Positions 1-11,617 of a DNA stretch of 64,000 nucleotides are shown piece after piece; position 1 is the first letter of the stretch; every line of letters starts with the position of its first letter. Source of the stretch: Septoria linicola (lineage: Eukaryota; Ascomycota; Dothideomycetes; Mycosphaerellales; Mycosphaerellaceae). The position numbers and the translations under genes were made by a program. The stretch spans positions 1,240,001 to 1,304,000 of the forward strand of contig CP099427.1 of assembly GCA_024114885.1 (NCBI GenBank). The letters run 5' to 3'. Below the pieces are notes generated by a model, which worked only from the letters and a program-made list of their open reading frames with translations, had not been told where the DNA came from and made no database searches.

Positions 1-662
1 AGCCAACATGTTTGCGAGACAGCATGGCTTGACTACCTTTTCTGTCTTCCAAGGCAAATGGAACGCAGCTTACCGAGATCTGGAAGCCGAGATCATCCCC
101 ATGTGTGAAGATGAAGGCCTAGCAGTCGTGCCATGGTCTGCACTAGGAGGTGGCAACCTCCAGAGCACCGGACAGAGAGAAGCAGCAGCCAAGACAGAAG
201 GCGCAAGAGTCGGCTGAGACGGAGGCACTGCAAGCGACAAGGAAGTCTCGAGAGTGGCAGAAGAACTGGCAAAAGAGAAAGGTACTACCTTCCAAGCTGT
301 GCTTCTTGCATACCTGTTCCAGCAGACGACCTATGTCTTTCCCATCGTCGGCGTCCAGACTGTTGAGCACGTCAGGGCTATGGAGAATGCGCTCAAGACG
401 AAGCTCACAGAAGAGTAGCTCAGCAGACTCAGAGAAGCAAGTCCTTTCACGCCGCAGTTCCCTATGGACTTTCTTCTCGGCCTTCAACACAACGATGGCA
501 AGCAGTACGATGTTCGAAAGGCGACGACATCCAACTCGGCAAGGATTCAGATGGCAGCTTGGGGTGACAGTCCAAGGAAGCAGCCGGTGAGTAGTGTCCA
601 CTTTCCTTGATGTGCTTGGAAGCAATACTGACTATTTGCAGCCGTTGGACAGCCATACATGA
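1..662 (+). pseudogene. Aldo-keto reductase (aryl-alcohol dehydrogenase type), C-terminal part, with two in-frame stops
   Basis: The reading frame starting at base 2 encodes the C-terminal half of an AAD-type aldo-keto reductase, an NADPH-dependent aldehyde/ketone reductase. It reads FQGKWNAAYRDLEAEIIPM, then VVPWSALGGGN, then YVFPIVGVQTVEHV, then FPMDFLLG, all in one frame. A TGA at 215-217 and a TAG at 416-418 interrupt it without any frameshift. A normal intron (gtgagt...ttgcag, 587-641) and a short last exon ending in TGA at 660-662 follow. The 5' part lies outside the window. Both stops are one C-to-T step from sense codons (CGA, CAG), as expected from deamination or repeat-induced mutation. 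The call as AAD family is firm; a sequencing error at both sites is possible but less likely. Confidence 0.8.
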
Positions 663-898
663 GATCTTGATGACAAGGACTATTCAAGAGACGGTGGTAC
701 CAACAGGCCCCGGTGGGTATCACGCAAGGCATGCATGCATAACATGGTCAGAGAAGGCGTCACGATACTGTTCGCCCAGCATGCCGCCGCTCGGGCCGAG
801 TGGGCAGCCTGTATATTCTGTACAACTCCGATGCTCAGTAGCTCTAAGCTCTAGGCTCAATTCTCTTTTCACAAGAGTTCATCAAGAGTATCGTTTCG

Positions 899-2516
899 AT
901 GTCTGATCATGATGAGACGTCGTCTGAAGTCAAAGCAACTACTGTCTCGACACTCACAACTACGCAGACCACCCACGATGCTCCTACCGAAGACGCCAAC
1001 AGCAACATGTCCACTACACAGCGACGCATCGTAGTCTTCTCCCTCTGTCTAGTCCAATTCCTCTCAGCACTAGACATCACAATCGTCGCAACAGCGCTTC
1101 CCACCATCACTCGGACGCTACACGCCACCGCGTCAGAATATGCCTGGATCGGCAGCTCTTACACCCTGGCCAGCACAGCTCTCACTCCCATCTGGGCCAA
1201 GATGTCCGATGTCTTTGGCAAAAAATCCATGTTGATGCTCGCGAATGCATTGTTCATGGCAGGAAGTCTGGTCGCAGCTCTGGCGACGTCTCCAGGGATG
1301 TTGATTGCTGGCAGGACGTTGCAAGGGATTGGTGGAGGAGGGATTCAGGTTCTTGTTACGATTCTTATTGGGGCGTTGTTTAGGATGGAGGATCGAGCGA
1401 AGTATTATGGGATTACGGCGGGAGTTTGGGCTGTTGCGGGAGCGCTTGGACCGGTTTTGGGGGGAGTGTTTACGCAGAGGTTCAGTTGGAGGTGGTGCTG
1501 TGAGTTGTATCGATGGCGATTCTGTCTGTGTGTCCTGCTGATATGTGGTAGTCTATATCAATTTACCACTGGATGGCGCGTCTCTTGTGATGCTCTTCTT
1601 TGCGTTGAATGTCGATTCTCCAAAGGAAGCCATCGTGGTAGGACTCCGCGCAGTAGACTGGCTTGGGGCGACGATGGTCGTTGCTGGCACTGTCTTATTC
1701 CTACTAGGGCTGGAGACCGGTGCCGGCGGATCGTCTGACTGGACTTCAGCGAAAGTACTCTGCCTCATGATATTTGGCGTCCTGCTGCTCGCTCTCTTCG
1801 CTCTCTTCGAAGCCAAGCTGGCACGCAATCCGATGATACCTGTTAGAATCTTGTCGTCCTGGACCAACGCAGCATCGTTCACAGTGACGTGTCTACACAG
1901 CTTCGTGTTCATTCCCTGCGATTACTTCATCCCGCTCTACCTTCAGGTCGTGCTTGGACTATCGCCAATCATCTCCGGAGTGTCGATGTTTGCACTGGTC
2001 GTTCCTCTCACCATTGTCACTTGCCTCACAGGATTTGTGGTCAAGATGACAGGCAACTTTGTATGGCCAATGTACTTTGGAACGATCATCATGACGCTCG
2101 GGACTGGCCTGTTCATCGACTTCGACGCGCAAAAGCAGTGGGCCAAAATCGTGGGATATCTATTCGTCGCCGGCATTGGAGCTGGCCCAGTCTTCCAAAT
2201 GCCAGTAATCGCACTGCAGGCTCATACAGCAGCGGAAGATTTGACGGCAGCCATGTCGGCGATGACATTCATGAAGAGCTTGTTCACGAGCATATCGATC
2301 GTGATAGGCAGTGTCATCTTGCAAAGCAAGCTAGGAGGAGCCTCACTGAGTGACATTCATGATGTTAAAGGCGACAGAGGCAACTATGTGCTTGCGCTGC
2401 GGACCATGTGGATATTCTACACGTGTGTTAGCGCGGTTATGGTTCCGGCAGCATTGCTTGTGAAGAGCAAGAGCATTAGGAGAAGGACTGAGCGACAGTC
2501 AGTGGCTGGAAAGTAG
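899..2516 (+). CDS. MFS transporter, DHA2 (14-TM drug:H+ antiporter) family
   Basis: Two exons, 899-1499 and 1552-2516, joined by a 52-nt intron that restores the conserved [11 protein letters not shown] motif; product 521 aa. After a Ser/Thr-rich cytosolic N-terminus (about 45 residues) come the DHA2 hallmarks: LDITIVATALPTI in TM1, the motif-A-like loop DVFGKK between TM2 and TM3, and GPVLGG (antiporter motif C) in TM5. The rest is a series of hydrophobic segments consistent with 14 TMs, ending in a basic tail. Family members export drugs, toxins or siderophores at the plasma membrane or vacuole; the substrate cannot be told from sequence. It lies 236 bp downstream of the aldo-keto reductase relic on the same strand, with no biosynthetic backbone gene nearby. 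Confidence 0.92.
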
Positions 2517-3172
2517 TCCAAGTAGATCATTCTGAATCTCGTCAGATCCCGGCCGTGCATGGCACCAGATATCATCGACCTGAAACATCCTGCTGGCCGC
2601 CGTATCTGAGATGAAGGGGAGAAGAACGAGGATAGGACTTCCGAGCTCAATATGTTCCTCCTCACCTCTTGGCATCCTGTTCCACCCCTACCCCATCTCC
2701 CATCCCAGTTCCAATCCCCATCCAAACCTCATCTCTCCTCTTCACGCACCAACCCTCACTACATCTTCCACCCCTCCATCCTCCCTAACAATCCATTTCC
2801 TCTCCGATGCAATAGGCATCCTCAACCCCACCCAAGTAAGCCCAGCGGCCGCCAGCCAGGGCGCCGAGCCGCTTGTCCTACGTACCCCAAGATGCTTCAC
2901 CATCTTGCGTGCCACAGAGCCTCATACCAAGAAAAGCTGGAGACTGCACTCCGCGGATCATTTTGTATCGGATTACCGGGAGGGGAAACGCGGTCGAGAC
3001 GCTATTTTGCGCTTGAGGGATGGGGGTTGGTGGTTTAGGATTTCGTATTGGAGAGTGGTGGTAGGTAGATATATCCTGCTGGCTGCGAGGCCTTCGTCCT
3101 TCGCTCTCTTCTTATTCAGTGGGTCTCTCTCTTCTCCAGCTCGGAGCAGCTCGTTCACAGCATCTCGCAACG
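2517..3172. other. Intergenic: 3' side of DHA2 gene and pyrimidine-rich leader of the sugar transporter
   Basis: A strongly C/T-rich stretch at about 2650-2800 resembles the pyrimidine tracts common upstream of filamentous fungal transcription starts. A 200-codon open frame crosses it but has no family features and low-complexity composition. Nothing else is recognisable. Confidence 0.4.
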
Positions 3173-5186
3173 ATGGCGACTGCAACCGACCTTCCCAAAC
3201 CCGAGCACGATGAGAAACACGAACAGCGCGACCTCAAGAAGGAAACCTCCTCCCCCGACTTTCACGACCAACAACCCATCACCTCCTCCCCATCCTCCTC
3301 CCACCCACGAAGCAAATGGTCCCACGGCCTCGAAATCCCTGAATTCGCCAAACTCTCCGGCCCAACCCTCAGCCACAGCATGTCGCTCATCCTCGGCTGT
3401 GCATTCCTCATGTTCGGCTACGACCAAGGCGTACTCTCCGCAATCCGCACACTAGATTCCTTCGAAGGATCCATCCCCTTAATGACACCACGCACCACAC
3501 CCAACGATCTCTGCTGGATCGACGGCGATCGATCACAACCTGATCCAGCGCAGTGCACCGGAGATCCGAATACACAAGCTGCTGGCGTCGCGGTGTATTT
3601 GATTGGGTGTTTTTTGGGGGCGGTCGTGGTGTTGTTTTATGGGGAGGGGTGGGGCAGGAAGAGTACGACGTTTTGGGGGAGTGCGATTATGATTGTGGGG
3701 ACGGTTTTTCAGGCTGCGACGTTTGGGTATGGGCCTTTTGTGGCGGGGAGGGTGATTGGAGCGATTGGGAACGGTATGGTGACTTCGACGATGCCGACGT
3801 GGCAGTCGGAGTGTGCGAGACCGGAGAGGAGAGGGTTGGTGATCATTCTGTCGGGGGCGCTGATTGTGTCTGGCGTTATGGTTGCTGTGGGTAGGACAAG
3901 TACTGTCTTGAGAGAATGACAACTGACAAACTTCGCAGTATTGGACGAATTACGGCGTTTATTTCCTGGAGGGTAGTGTCCGGTGGCGATTCCCAATCGC
4001 TTTCCAGTCGTTCTTCACCATCCTGGTCATGATGGGTCTGTTCGTTGTACCTGACTCTCATTGTTGGCTGGCGTCTCGCGGTCGCATGGCGGAGGCGCAC
4101 GATATTCTTGCGCGGCTCCGGGGAAGAGATCTTGACGATGCAGACGTCAAGCTAGAACTCCAGAACATCAAGAAATCTCTCGAGGTCCAGAACCTGGGAG
4201 ATGGGTTCAAGATGGGTGAGTTACTTACCAACGGCCCATCGCAGAGCCTGCGCCGCACTCTGCTCGGTGTGGCTGGCCAGTTCTTCCAACAGTTCACTGG
4301 AATCAACCTCGTCACCTACTATGCTGCTTTCGTTTTCGAGAACTCCCTCGGCTTCGATTCCGGCATGTGTCGCCTCCTTGCGGCGGCCAACGGTACCGAA
4401 TACTTCCTTGCGGCTCTGTGCGGATTACCTTTGATTGAGCGTCTCGGGCGAAGGAAGCTCATGTTGAGCTGTGCGTTTGGCATGGCAGCTAGCATGGCAA
4501 ATTTGGCCGGTACAATCAGCACAGGAATCGAGGATCCAGAGACCGGTGCGCCTGTGCTGGGTAGCGCTGCAGGAATCACTGCAACAGTCATGCTCTTTGT
4601 GCTTAACACTTTCTTCGCGATCGGGTATGTTCTGCGTGGCCCTGGTTGTATCTTGTGTGCTGACAATGTCCAGATGGCTTGGAATGACCTGGTTATACCC
4701 TGCAGAAATTACGAGCCTGCGCATTCGAATCCAAGCCAACGCCCTCGCGACATGCTCAAATTGGTATGATCATCCTTCCTCGAGACTACCCACAATCATC
4801 CACTGACCTGATTTCCTTCAGGCTTTCGAATTTCGTGATCGTGATGATTACATCGACAGTAAGTTGAAACGCATCACCACGCTGCTGCCAGCTCCACTGA
4901 CACGTCGAAGGCTTTTGCAAGTCTCGGCTACCATACGTACACCATCTTTGCAGTGCTGAACACGGCAATCATCCCATGCGTCTACTTCTTCTTCCCAGAG
5001 CCGAAGGGTCGTAGCCTTGGAGAGCACGATGTGATTTTCGCGAGCGCACACAAGGATGGCGTCAATCCAGTCAAGAGAGCGAAGGAGATGCCCAAGCTTG
5101 AGGACAGTGCTCTGGAAGCAGAGCTGGTAAAGTATTTCGGCGGAGATGTTGAAGAGGTGCGGCGAAGGAGTTCTGTTCGCATGTAA
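3173..5186 (+). CDS. MFS sugar transporter (sugar porter family)
   Basis: Five exons: 3173-3886, 3939-4624, 4674-4763, 4822-4858 (37 nt) and 4911-5186; product 600 aa. The start at 3173 follows a C/T-rich leader. Sugar-porter signatures are GYDQGVLSAI in TM1, WGRKST after TM2, GRVIGAIGNGM in TM4, QQFTGINLVTYYAA in TM7, LGRRKLM, TWLYPAEITSLRIR in TM10, and PEPKGRSL after TM12. The cytosolic N-terminus is long (about 65 residues) and Ser/Pro-rich. It should import a hexose, disaccharide or related polyol through the plasma membrane by proton symport; specificity cannot be assigned. Introns are 49-58 nt and every junction restores a conserved motif. Confidence 0.93.
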
Positions 5187-6235
5187 TGGGATGTTAGGAT
5201 GCGTTAGCTCTTCGAATGTTCGTCATACTTTCACTGCGATGTGATGCATTTTTGGGTGTTGCCAACGCACGCGATCTGGCTGTATTGATCAGTTCCTGCT
5301 CAGGCCCTTGCATTTCGGCTTGTCTGAGGCATGTCTCGGCTTGACCACGACTGATCATGAGTAATAGACTTCCACCGTGAAGAGCTGATTCCGACAGAAG
5401 CTCGAGAATGGCGTCTGAAGCTTTCCCGGCATTTCTACAGTCCTCGCCGTGGATCATCTGCCGCAAGATATTGCTGTCACGTGACCGTGATGTTGGACAT
5501 CACCAGAGCATTAACGAGGCCATCAAGTCTATGAATGTCTGCCTGTCCCGTGTCGTATTGCTTTCTCGCGATGCTGTTCATGCTGAGACGGTGCTGGTGT
5601 TGGATCGATGCTCGATGCTAAGCAGGACTTGGCCTGATTTTCAGTTGGATACCAGTGACTGGACTGAACGTTGTGAACCACCAAGATTGGCACTATTCTG
5701 CATTCTGTTGACAAAACTATGCCCACAAAGACACAGACAGCGGTTGAAGATGCGATCGTGTTGATGGGAATGAGTGGATGAGACGTGTTGATGGCACATG
5801 TCAAACTCCTGACGAGAAGCTGGAATGCGCTACGACCAATTTTGGCTTCGAACTCCTCCTCCTCCCACTTCACGACACCTGCTCTCTGCCTCCTTCCTCG
5901 ACAGCACCGCGCACTGCAACCGCATCGCCGCCATAATCCCCGCCCGAGCTGCATCTTCGTGGGCGACACGGCATTTTCTTCCATTTGACACACCTCCACT
6001 ACCATTGCAGTTGTTCCCGCAGAGACACAGGCAGCACTCCCTGCCGCAGCCGCGTCGCGCGACCTCGGAAAAGTTGGCTGCTGCTGCTGTTACTGCTGCT
6101 CACGCGTCAGCAACACAATCCACCACCACCACCACCGCCGCCGCCGCCGCCACCATCTGCAGCTGCACTCCGCCCCTACCCATCTCCGTCTGGCATGCGG
6201 GATATGAGGCTGCAGTGAACTGAGGGCGCGACATC
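5187..6235. other. Intergenic: SET1 promoter and leader
   Basis: About 1 kb between the sugar transporter stop and the SET1 start. The last 250 bp hold short GCT and CCA/CCG triplet runs, probably in the 5' UTR. Open frames here (for example about 5825-6223) are low-complexity and were not accepted as genes. Confidence 0.4.
6119..6152. repeat. (CCA)n(CCG)n microsatellite in SET1 leader
   Basis: A run of CCA triplets passes directly into CCG triplets about 90 bp before the SET1 start codon; a GCT-rich run lies just upstream (about 6078-6098). Confidence 0.85.
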
Positions 6236-9200
6236 ATGTCGCAGATCGCGGGCATCGAGGCCATCAGCGGGAGCACATCTCCACGGTCTCTCAAGCGAAA
6301 GCGCGAGGCGGCCAGCTTTGCGCACTCGCGACCATCGCCCGGCCTCACATCACAGCCTGCGCGGTCTACTAACGGCGCGAGTTCGCACTATTCTAACGCG
6401 ACTGCCACGAACGGCAGCCACAACCACTACACATCTCCCGACTCCGACGAGATGCAGGCCTCGGACAATGGTGACATGCTGCGCGGCGTGGGCTCTGCCA
6501 GCTCGCTGAACAGCGGCGTGTCTTCAGTGTTTTCGCGCAATTCACAGAACTTCGCCAGCAACAGTAAAGCGTCCGCCAACGGCTACACCCCTCTCACCAA
6601 CCACACAGACTCCTCTCCGCTCAAAGGCAACAGTCCACAGCACTCGAGAAGTGCCACGGAAATGGCCTCCCTCAACGGCGCCGTCGCGTCCGCCTCGCAC
6701 ATGCCTCCATCGGACACTTCAGATCCTCCAAAGCAGCGTCCGCAGATGCTGCCACCTCCTGGCAAAGTGAAAGGGTACAGAGCGGTTTGGGATCCAGAAT
6801 TGGACAACAAGCTCAGCAGAGAAGAACGAAAACGGGCCGCGTTCAAAAAAAGAGACTTCGGCGCAGAGGTACGCTACATATTTCATATCTTGCTGAGCTT
6901 GCACAACATGACACACATAACTTGATGAAGATGCGAAAAAAAGAAAAAAACAAAGGAAAACCGCTCTGTACCCTTTCGCTGACACATGGATAAATTCAGA
7001 CATATGAGCCGGATCCGCCACCAGATCCTCGCTTGGCCATACCTGGGTATATGTCTGGTCTGTGCAGACCCAAGACACAACCCAGCAAAGCCATCTTGCG
7101 CATTGCACCTTACACTTTGCCACCGTACAAAGTCGATAGAAACTCCATCGGCCCGGGAGAAGCGCAGCAGGTTGTCGCAATTGGCTTCGATCCCTTCTTG
7201 GCGGAAAGCACACTGAAGCTCAACTTCAGCACGTTTGGAAGTATTGCATCTGTTCAAAACAAAACTGATCCGGAAACGGGCAGTTTTCTTGGCATCGCCT
7301 TGATTAAGTATCGAGACGCCGTCAGGGAGGGACTCGAGGTCCCCGCGGTCGCTGCAGCGAAGCGAGCCGAGGTGGAGTTTAGTGGCGCGCGCATTGGGCT
7401 ACACACAATCAAGGTCGAGTTGGACCGCGAAGGGAGACGATGCAAACGATACGTGGAGCAGGCGCTGAAGCAGGCTCGAGAAGAGCGTCAAAAGCTCCAG
7501 CCACCTGCTCCGCCCTCAGAACCAAAGACCAAGGATTTCCTCGCTCCTCCGCCCACAGCGCCGAAAGGGCCGTCTGGAAAGAAGTCAAAGCCACCTTCAG
7601 GACCACGTGGTCGAGGCGGACCACCTCCAGCGGATTCGGCGCCAGCACCAGCAGCAACACCGACCGGCGACATACCACCAAATCCACGCTCAGGCGCCGC
7701 ATCACTCATCGAAGAGGCGTCCATCCTGAGTAAGATCAAGCGGAAGCCCTACATTCACATTCCCAACAGGTCCGTGCCTGTCCTGGGAACGACGATACCA
7801 CATCTGAAGAAGCGTCTAAAAGCCTTTGACTGGCGAGAGGTACGCTTGGATAAGACTGGCTACTATGTTGTCTTTGACGACTCCAAACGTGGAGAGGATG
7901 AGACGGAGAGGTGTTTCAATGAATGTAATCATGGTGCTCTTTTCACGTACAAGATGGCCATGGAATGTCAAAAGTACGGCAACCCTGACTATGAACGAAG
8001 TCCAAGCCCGGAGCGTGTTATTGCGGAAAGCAAGAAGCGAGAAGAGCTTGAACGGCTACAACGCGAGGAGGCGGAAGACCTGGAAATTGAGAAGAAGAAC
8101 AGGGCCGAGAATCTCGATCCAGTGCTGGGCGCATTGGAACAGCTTCGTGCAGAACTGCGAGACAAGATCATGAGCGACATCAAGACGAGGATAGCAATAC
8201 CTATCTTCCACGAAAGTCTGGACCCGGCACGACATGTCGAAAAGCGCAGAAAGCTTGGACTCCGCGATCCGACGGAGAATGATAACAAAGGAGCCTCATT
8301 ACTGTTCCACAAAGCGGGAGACACGCCGCCGGATACGCCCAAAGGACGCCGAGGACATCCTTTGTCTCGACCTCTCCGACCGCACGATCCTCATCACCGG
8401 GGCAGGAAGGGCGAGAACAGGAACAAGGAACCCAGCAATGCATTTGTTGACGAGAGAAGGCGGAAACCCGCTGCTCGACCGAGTCAGCATGCAAGAGGCC
8501 TGCATTTCCGACTGCAACAAATGTACGCCGAGGAGGAAGAAGATTCAGACGACGAGCGTCACACGTCGATCACGCGCGGTGATACGGAGGATCAGGAAAG
8601 CCGTCCTCTCAGTCGTGCCAGCCGGACCTCCACGCCATTCGATACGGAATCTGTCACGGCGGAGACGCCCAAGCACAAGCGTCGCAAGGTCAATGAGTGG
8701 GAAGATGAAGAGAAGGAGACCTTCGATGCGTTCCACAGAGAGATGCTCGGTCACCTCTTGCATAAGGAGCCTGAGGACCTTGCAACTCGGGAGTTAGAGC
8801 TTGTTGTGAACACCCTGCCACGAACTTCGAGATACGGCACAAGAGCAAGGACAGAACTGTACATTCGCCAGCGCTCCAGGGACGACGATGCTCTCTTCCA
8901 GGTGAAGAATGAAAAGAAGGACTTGAGTGCGGACATTAACGATGGTTCTGTTCTGGCTAGCAAGGAGCAAGATGGCACACCTGTCGTTGAGGATGGAAAG
9001 CCAGTCAAGGAGAAGCCAAAACGAAAGCGCAAGACAAAGAAGCAAGAGCGAGAGGAGCGAGCAGAACGTGAGGCACTGCAGGCTGAGCTCAAAAAGGCCG
9101 AGGCTGCTAGCAAGCCTGTTGAACCGATCATCACCAAGATCGAGGAGAAGGAGCGTGAAATCGAGTCAGCTACCACTGATGAGAGCGTCACGCTTTTCCT

Positions 9201-10251
9201 CACTCACGATAAGCCAAGGAGAACTGTCGAGGAGGATCTTTCCATTGTTCTTGATGTTGATGCCTGGCAACAATTCATCAAGGACAGTGAGGATTTGGCC
9301 TTTGCGAAACGTGCTCTCGCTGAGTATGCTGCCTACGACATTGGCGATGCCAAGCTGTGGGCATGGAAGCAAAAGGAGATCAAGGCGCTCAACACTGACG
9401 GAGAACCCGGCGCAGCGCAGCCGGAGCCGCTCATTCCTGGCTACTATGTGTCCAACCTTACCGGTGCTGCACGGACTGAGGGAGTCAAGAAGATCATGAA
9501 CGAGGAGAAGTCTAGGTACCTTCCCCATCGCATCAGGGTCCAAAGGGCTCGCGAAGAACGACAGGCATTGGCAAAGGCGAACCCCACAGCAGTGGCAGAA
9601 GCCGCCAAAGTCGCAGCAGCTGAGAAGGTGGTCACAACTGCTACATCGCGTAGCAATCGTGTCAACAATCGGCGTCTCGTCAATGACATCAACCTCCAGA
9701 AGCAGAGCTTGGCTAGTACTGGTGACGCCGATGTCGCCATCCGCTTCAATCAGCTCAAGAAGCGAAAGAAACTCGTCAAGTTTGACAGATCTGCCATTCA
9801 CGGCTGGGGTTTGTATGCGGAGGAGAACATCGCCATCAACGACCTCATCATCGAGTATGTTGGCGAAAAGGTCCGACAAAAGGTCGCCGATATGCGTGAG
9901 ATCAAATACGACAAACAAGGTGTTGGATCGTCATATCTTTTCCGCATGCTGGATGACGAGATTGTGGATGCGACAAAGAAAGGAGGTATCGCTCGATTCA
10001 TCAACCACTCTTGCAGTCCCAATTGCACCGCCAAGATCATCAAAGTCGAGGGCACGCCGAGAATCGTCATTTATGCCCTCAAGGACATTCAGAAAAGTGA
10101 GTTCTAACAGTGTTTGACAGAGTGAGCACGAGCTAACGGACGTTTAGATGACGAACTCACCTACGACTACAAGTTTGAGCGCGAAATTGGCGCGACGGAC
10201 CGCATCCCATGTTTGTGTGGCTCGGCCAACTGCAAGGGCTTTTTGAATTAG
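6236..10251 (+). CDS. SET1: Histone H3-K4 methyltransferase SET1, catalytic subunit of COMPASS
   Basis: Three exons: 6236-6868, 7000-10096 and 10148-10251; product 1277 aa, normal for fungal Set1. Order: disordered Ser-rich N-terminus (1-210), RNA-recognition-motif region (about 275-370), a charged middle with acidic/basic coiled segments (about 560-880), N-SET region (about 900-1085), SET domain (about 1134-1255) with [11 protein letters not shown] for S-adenosylmethionine and substrate binding and DELTYDYKF, and a post-[16 protein letters not shown] end that binds zinc. It methylates H3 lysine 4 at active genes in the nucleus within COMPASS. The second intron interrupts the SET domain just before the NDELTYDY motif. 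The start is the first ATG of the long frame; intron 1 is unusually long here (131 nt). Confidence 0.97.
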
Positions 10252-10938
10252 AGAGCTGATATCATACTGATCGCCCTCCCGACTCTGGTGCCCGCATCCG
10301 TGAGCGACCAGGTCTTGGACTTGGAGAGTCGTCATTGAGAAGAGGTGGGCTGCTTTCCAGCCTTCAACCATGGCACTACGATACCCTGTCACGAAAACAC
10401 TTGCGCCCGCTGCCGTTCACGCAAGCATTGTTACGATCCAGCTCTCCGAGAGAGAGAGAGAGCAGCGCATCTGGTGTCACTTTGGTCACTTGGTTTGACA
10501 GTTCTCGCATTGCTATTACTACTGCGGACAGGAAAGCACCTGTGCATGTACAAAAGAGGAGAAACGATGGACACGGGCCGGAGGAGGAGAGGCACAGCGA
10601 GACCGCGTGCACTCTGAGAGAGACCAGATAGATGTCCACGAAAGAAGAAGATTTGAAACATCTTGACCACGATCTTTTCCCTAATTGCACTTTACTTGCC
10701 TTCCACCTCGATCACTTGTTCGGCGCCTGCTAAGAGACGACACATGTAGTATAGTGATGCCTGCCACTCTATGACAATCCTTTCTTCTTGGGCATCATGA
10801 CCAGGTAGGGCAGTAGGCTGTCCTCCTCCCTCCGGCGGGAAATGCTTGACAGAATCAAGCAAAATTCACGCACGAGGGGGGCAAGTAACGAGAAGTGGCC
10901 TCCGTTCATGTCAAAAGTGCTGGGTGGTTGATTGATAC

Positions 10939-10968
10939 TTCTCTCTTCTCTTCTCTTCTCTTCTCTTC
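10939..10968. repeat. TTCTC pentanucleotide microsatellite
   Basis: About five to six tandem copies of a CTCTT/TTCTC unit in the convergent spacer. Confidence 0.9.
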
Positions 10969-11042
10969 GTGACGCTCGGATCGTCACTGATCTTTGCGAG
11001 CCATTCCTTGTTCTGGTTCTGCCGGAAATCGAAGCGCAATTA

Positions 11043-11044
<2 letters not shown>

Positions 11045-11078
<34 letters not shown>

Positions 11079-11079
11079 A
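11045..11079. repeat. (ACA)n / (CAA)n trinucleotide microsatellite
   Basis: About eleven uninterrupted CAA units in the spacer; no coding frame around it looks genuine. Confidence 0.9.
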
Positions 11080-11513
11080 ACAAGAGCAAAATCGCTCCAT
11101 CACAATGCAGCTGTATTATTGATTCATGAAAGGCAGGTGCCAGCGTGGACTTGCTTGGGTGTGCTTTATAAATGACTGTTGATCTTGGGAATAGTGATTG
11201 GAAATCCGTGTCGGAAGGGCGATTGCTCGTGCTTCTGGAGAGAGAGTGGTGTACATACATACTCTTTGTATTAGAGCATGCCGTGTTGCTAGTTGGGAGA
11301 CTGGCCGCGGAATGAGCAGCAGGTTTTTTTTTATTCAAACAACTCGAATGCAATTAATGACTTGATATGGTCGACGGCGACGTCCTGCATCGGGCAAGTC
11401 CAGCTTTTCAGAACGAAAAGTCTCATAATCTCTAATAGGAAGAAGAAGCTCGTGCTAAGCTAAACAGTCTGTGGTATAACCTAATGCCACGATCCATTGT
11501 GGTCTTACAAACG

Positions 11514-11538
11514 CCCCCCCCCCCCCCCCTCCCCCCCC
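11514..11538. repeat. C16-T-C8 homopolymer tract (G-rich on the securin sense strand)
   Basis: Sixteen C, one T and eight C on the + strand. On the minus strand this is a G-run lying 80-105 nt after the securin stop codon, so it is probably in that 3' UTR and could form a G-quadruplex. Confidence 0.9.
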
Positions 11539-11617
11539 AAAAGAGAACAGAAAAGTCGAAACTCGTAGCCTAGTCGTGAAGCGATACAATGACAATGCAG
11601 TCTTCTTCGCTGCGCGC

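Larger units (their letters stand above)
10252..11617. other. Convergent spacer between SET1 and securin, rich in simple repeats
   Basis: Holds both 3' UTRs and several simple repeats that are listed separately. A GA run lies at about 10449-10461. No gene-like frame was found; the longest frames are low-complexity. Confidence 0.5.

Noticed and set aside
2611..3213. 200-codon + strand frame upstream of the sugar transporter
   Set aside because: Low-complexity pyrimidine-rich leader; overlaps the genuine start in another frame.
899..5186. Possible secondary-metabolite cluster (reductase, exporter, sugar transporter)
   Set aside because: No PKS, NRPS, terpene or other backbone gene and no pathway regulator next to them; the reductase is dead.
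9166..9918. 250-codon minus-strand frame
   Set aside because: Antisense shadow of the SET1 N-SET/SET region.
10931..10975. TTCTC tract as a telomere-like or centromeric repeat
   Set aside because: Only a few copies, embedded between housekeeping genes; fungal telomeres are TTAGGG.
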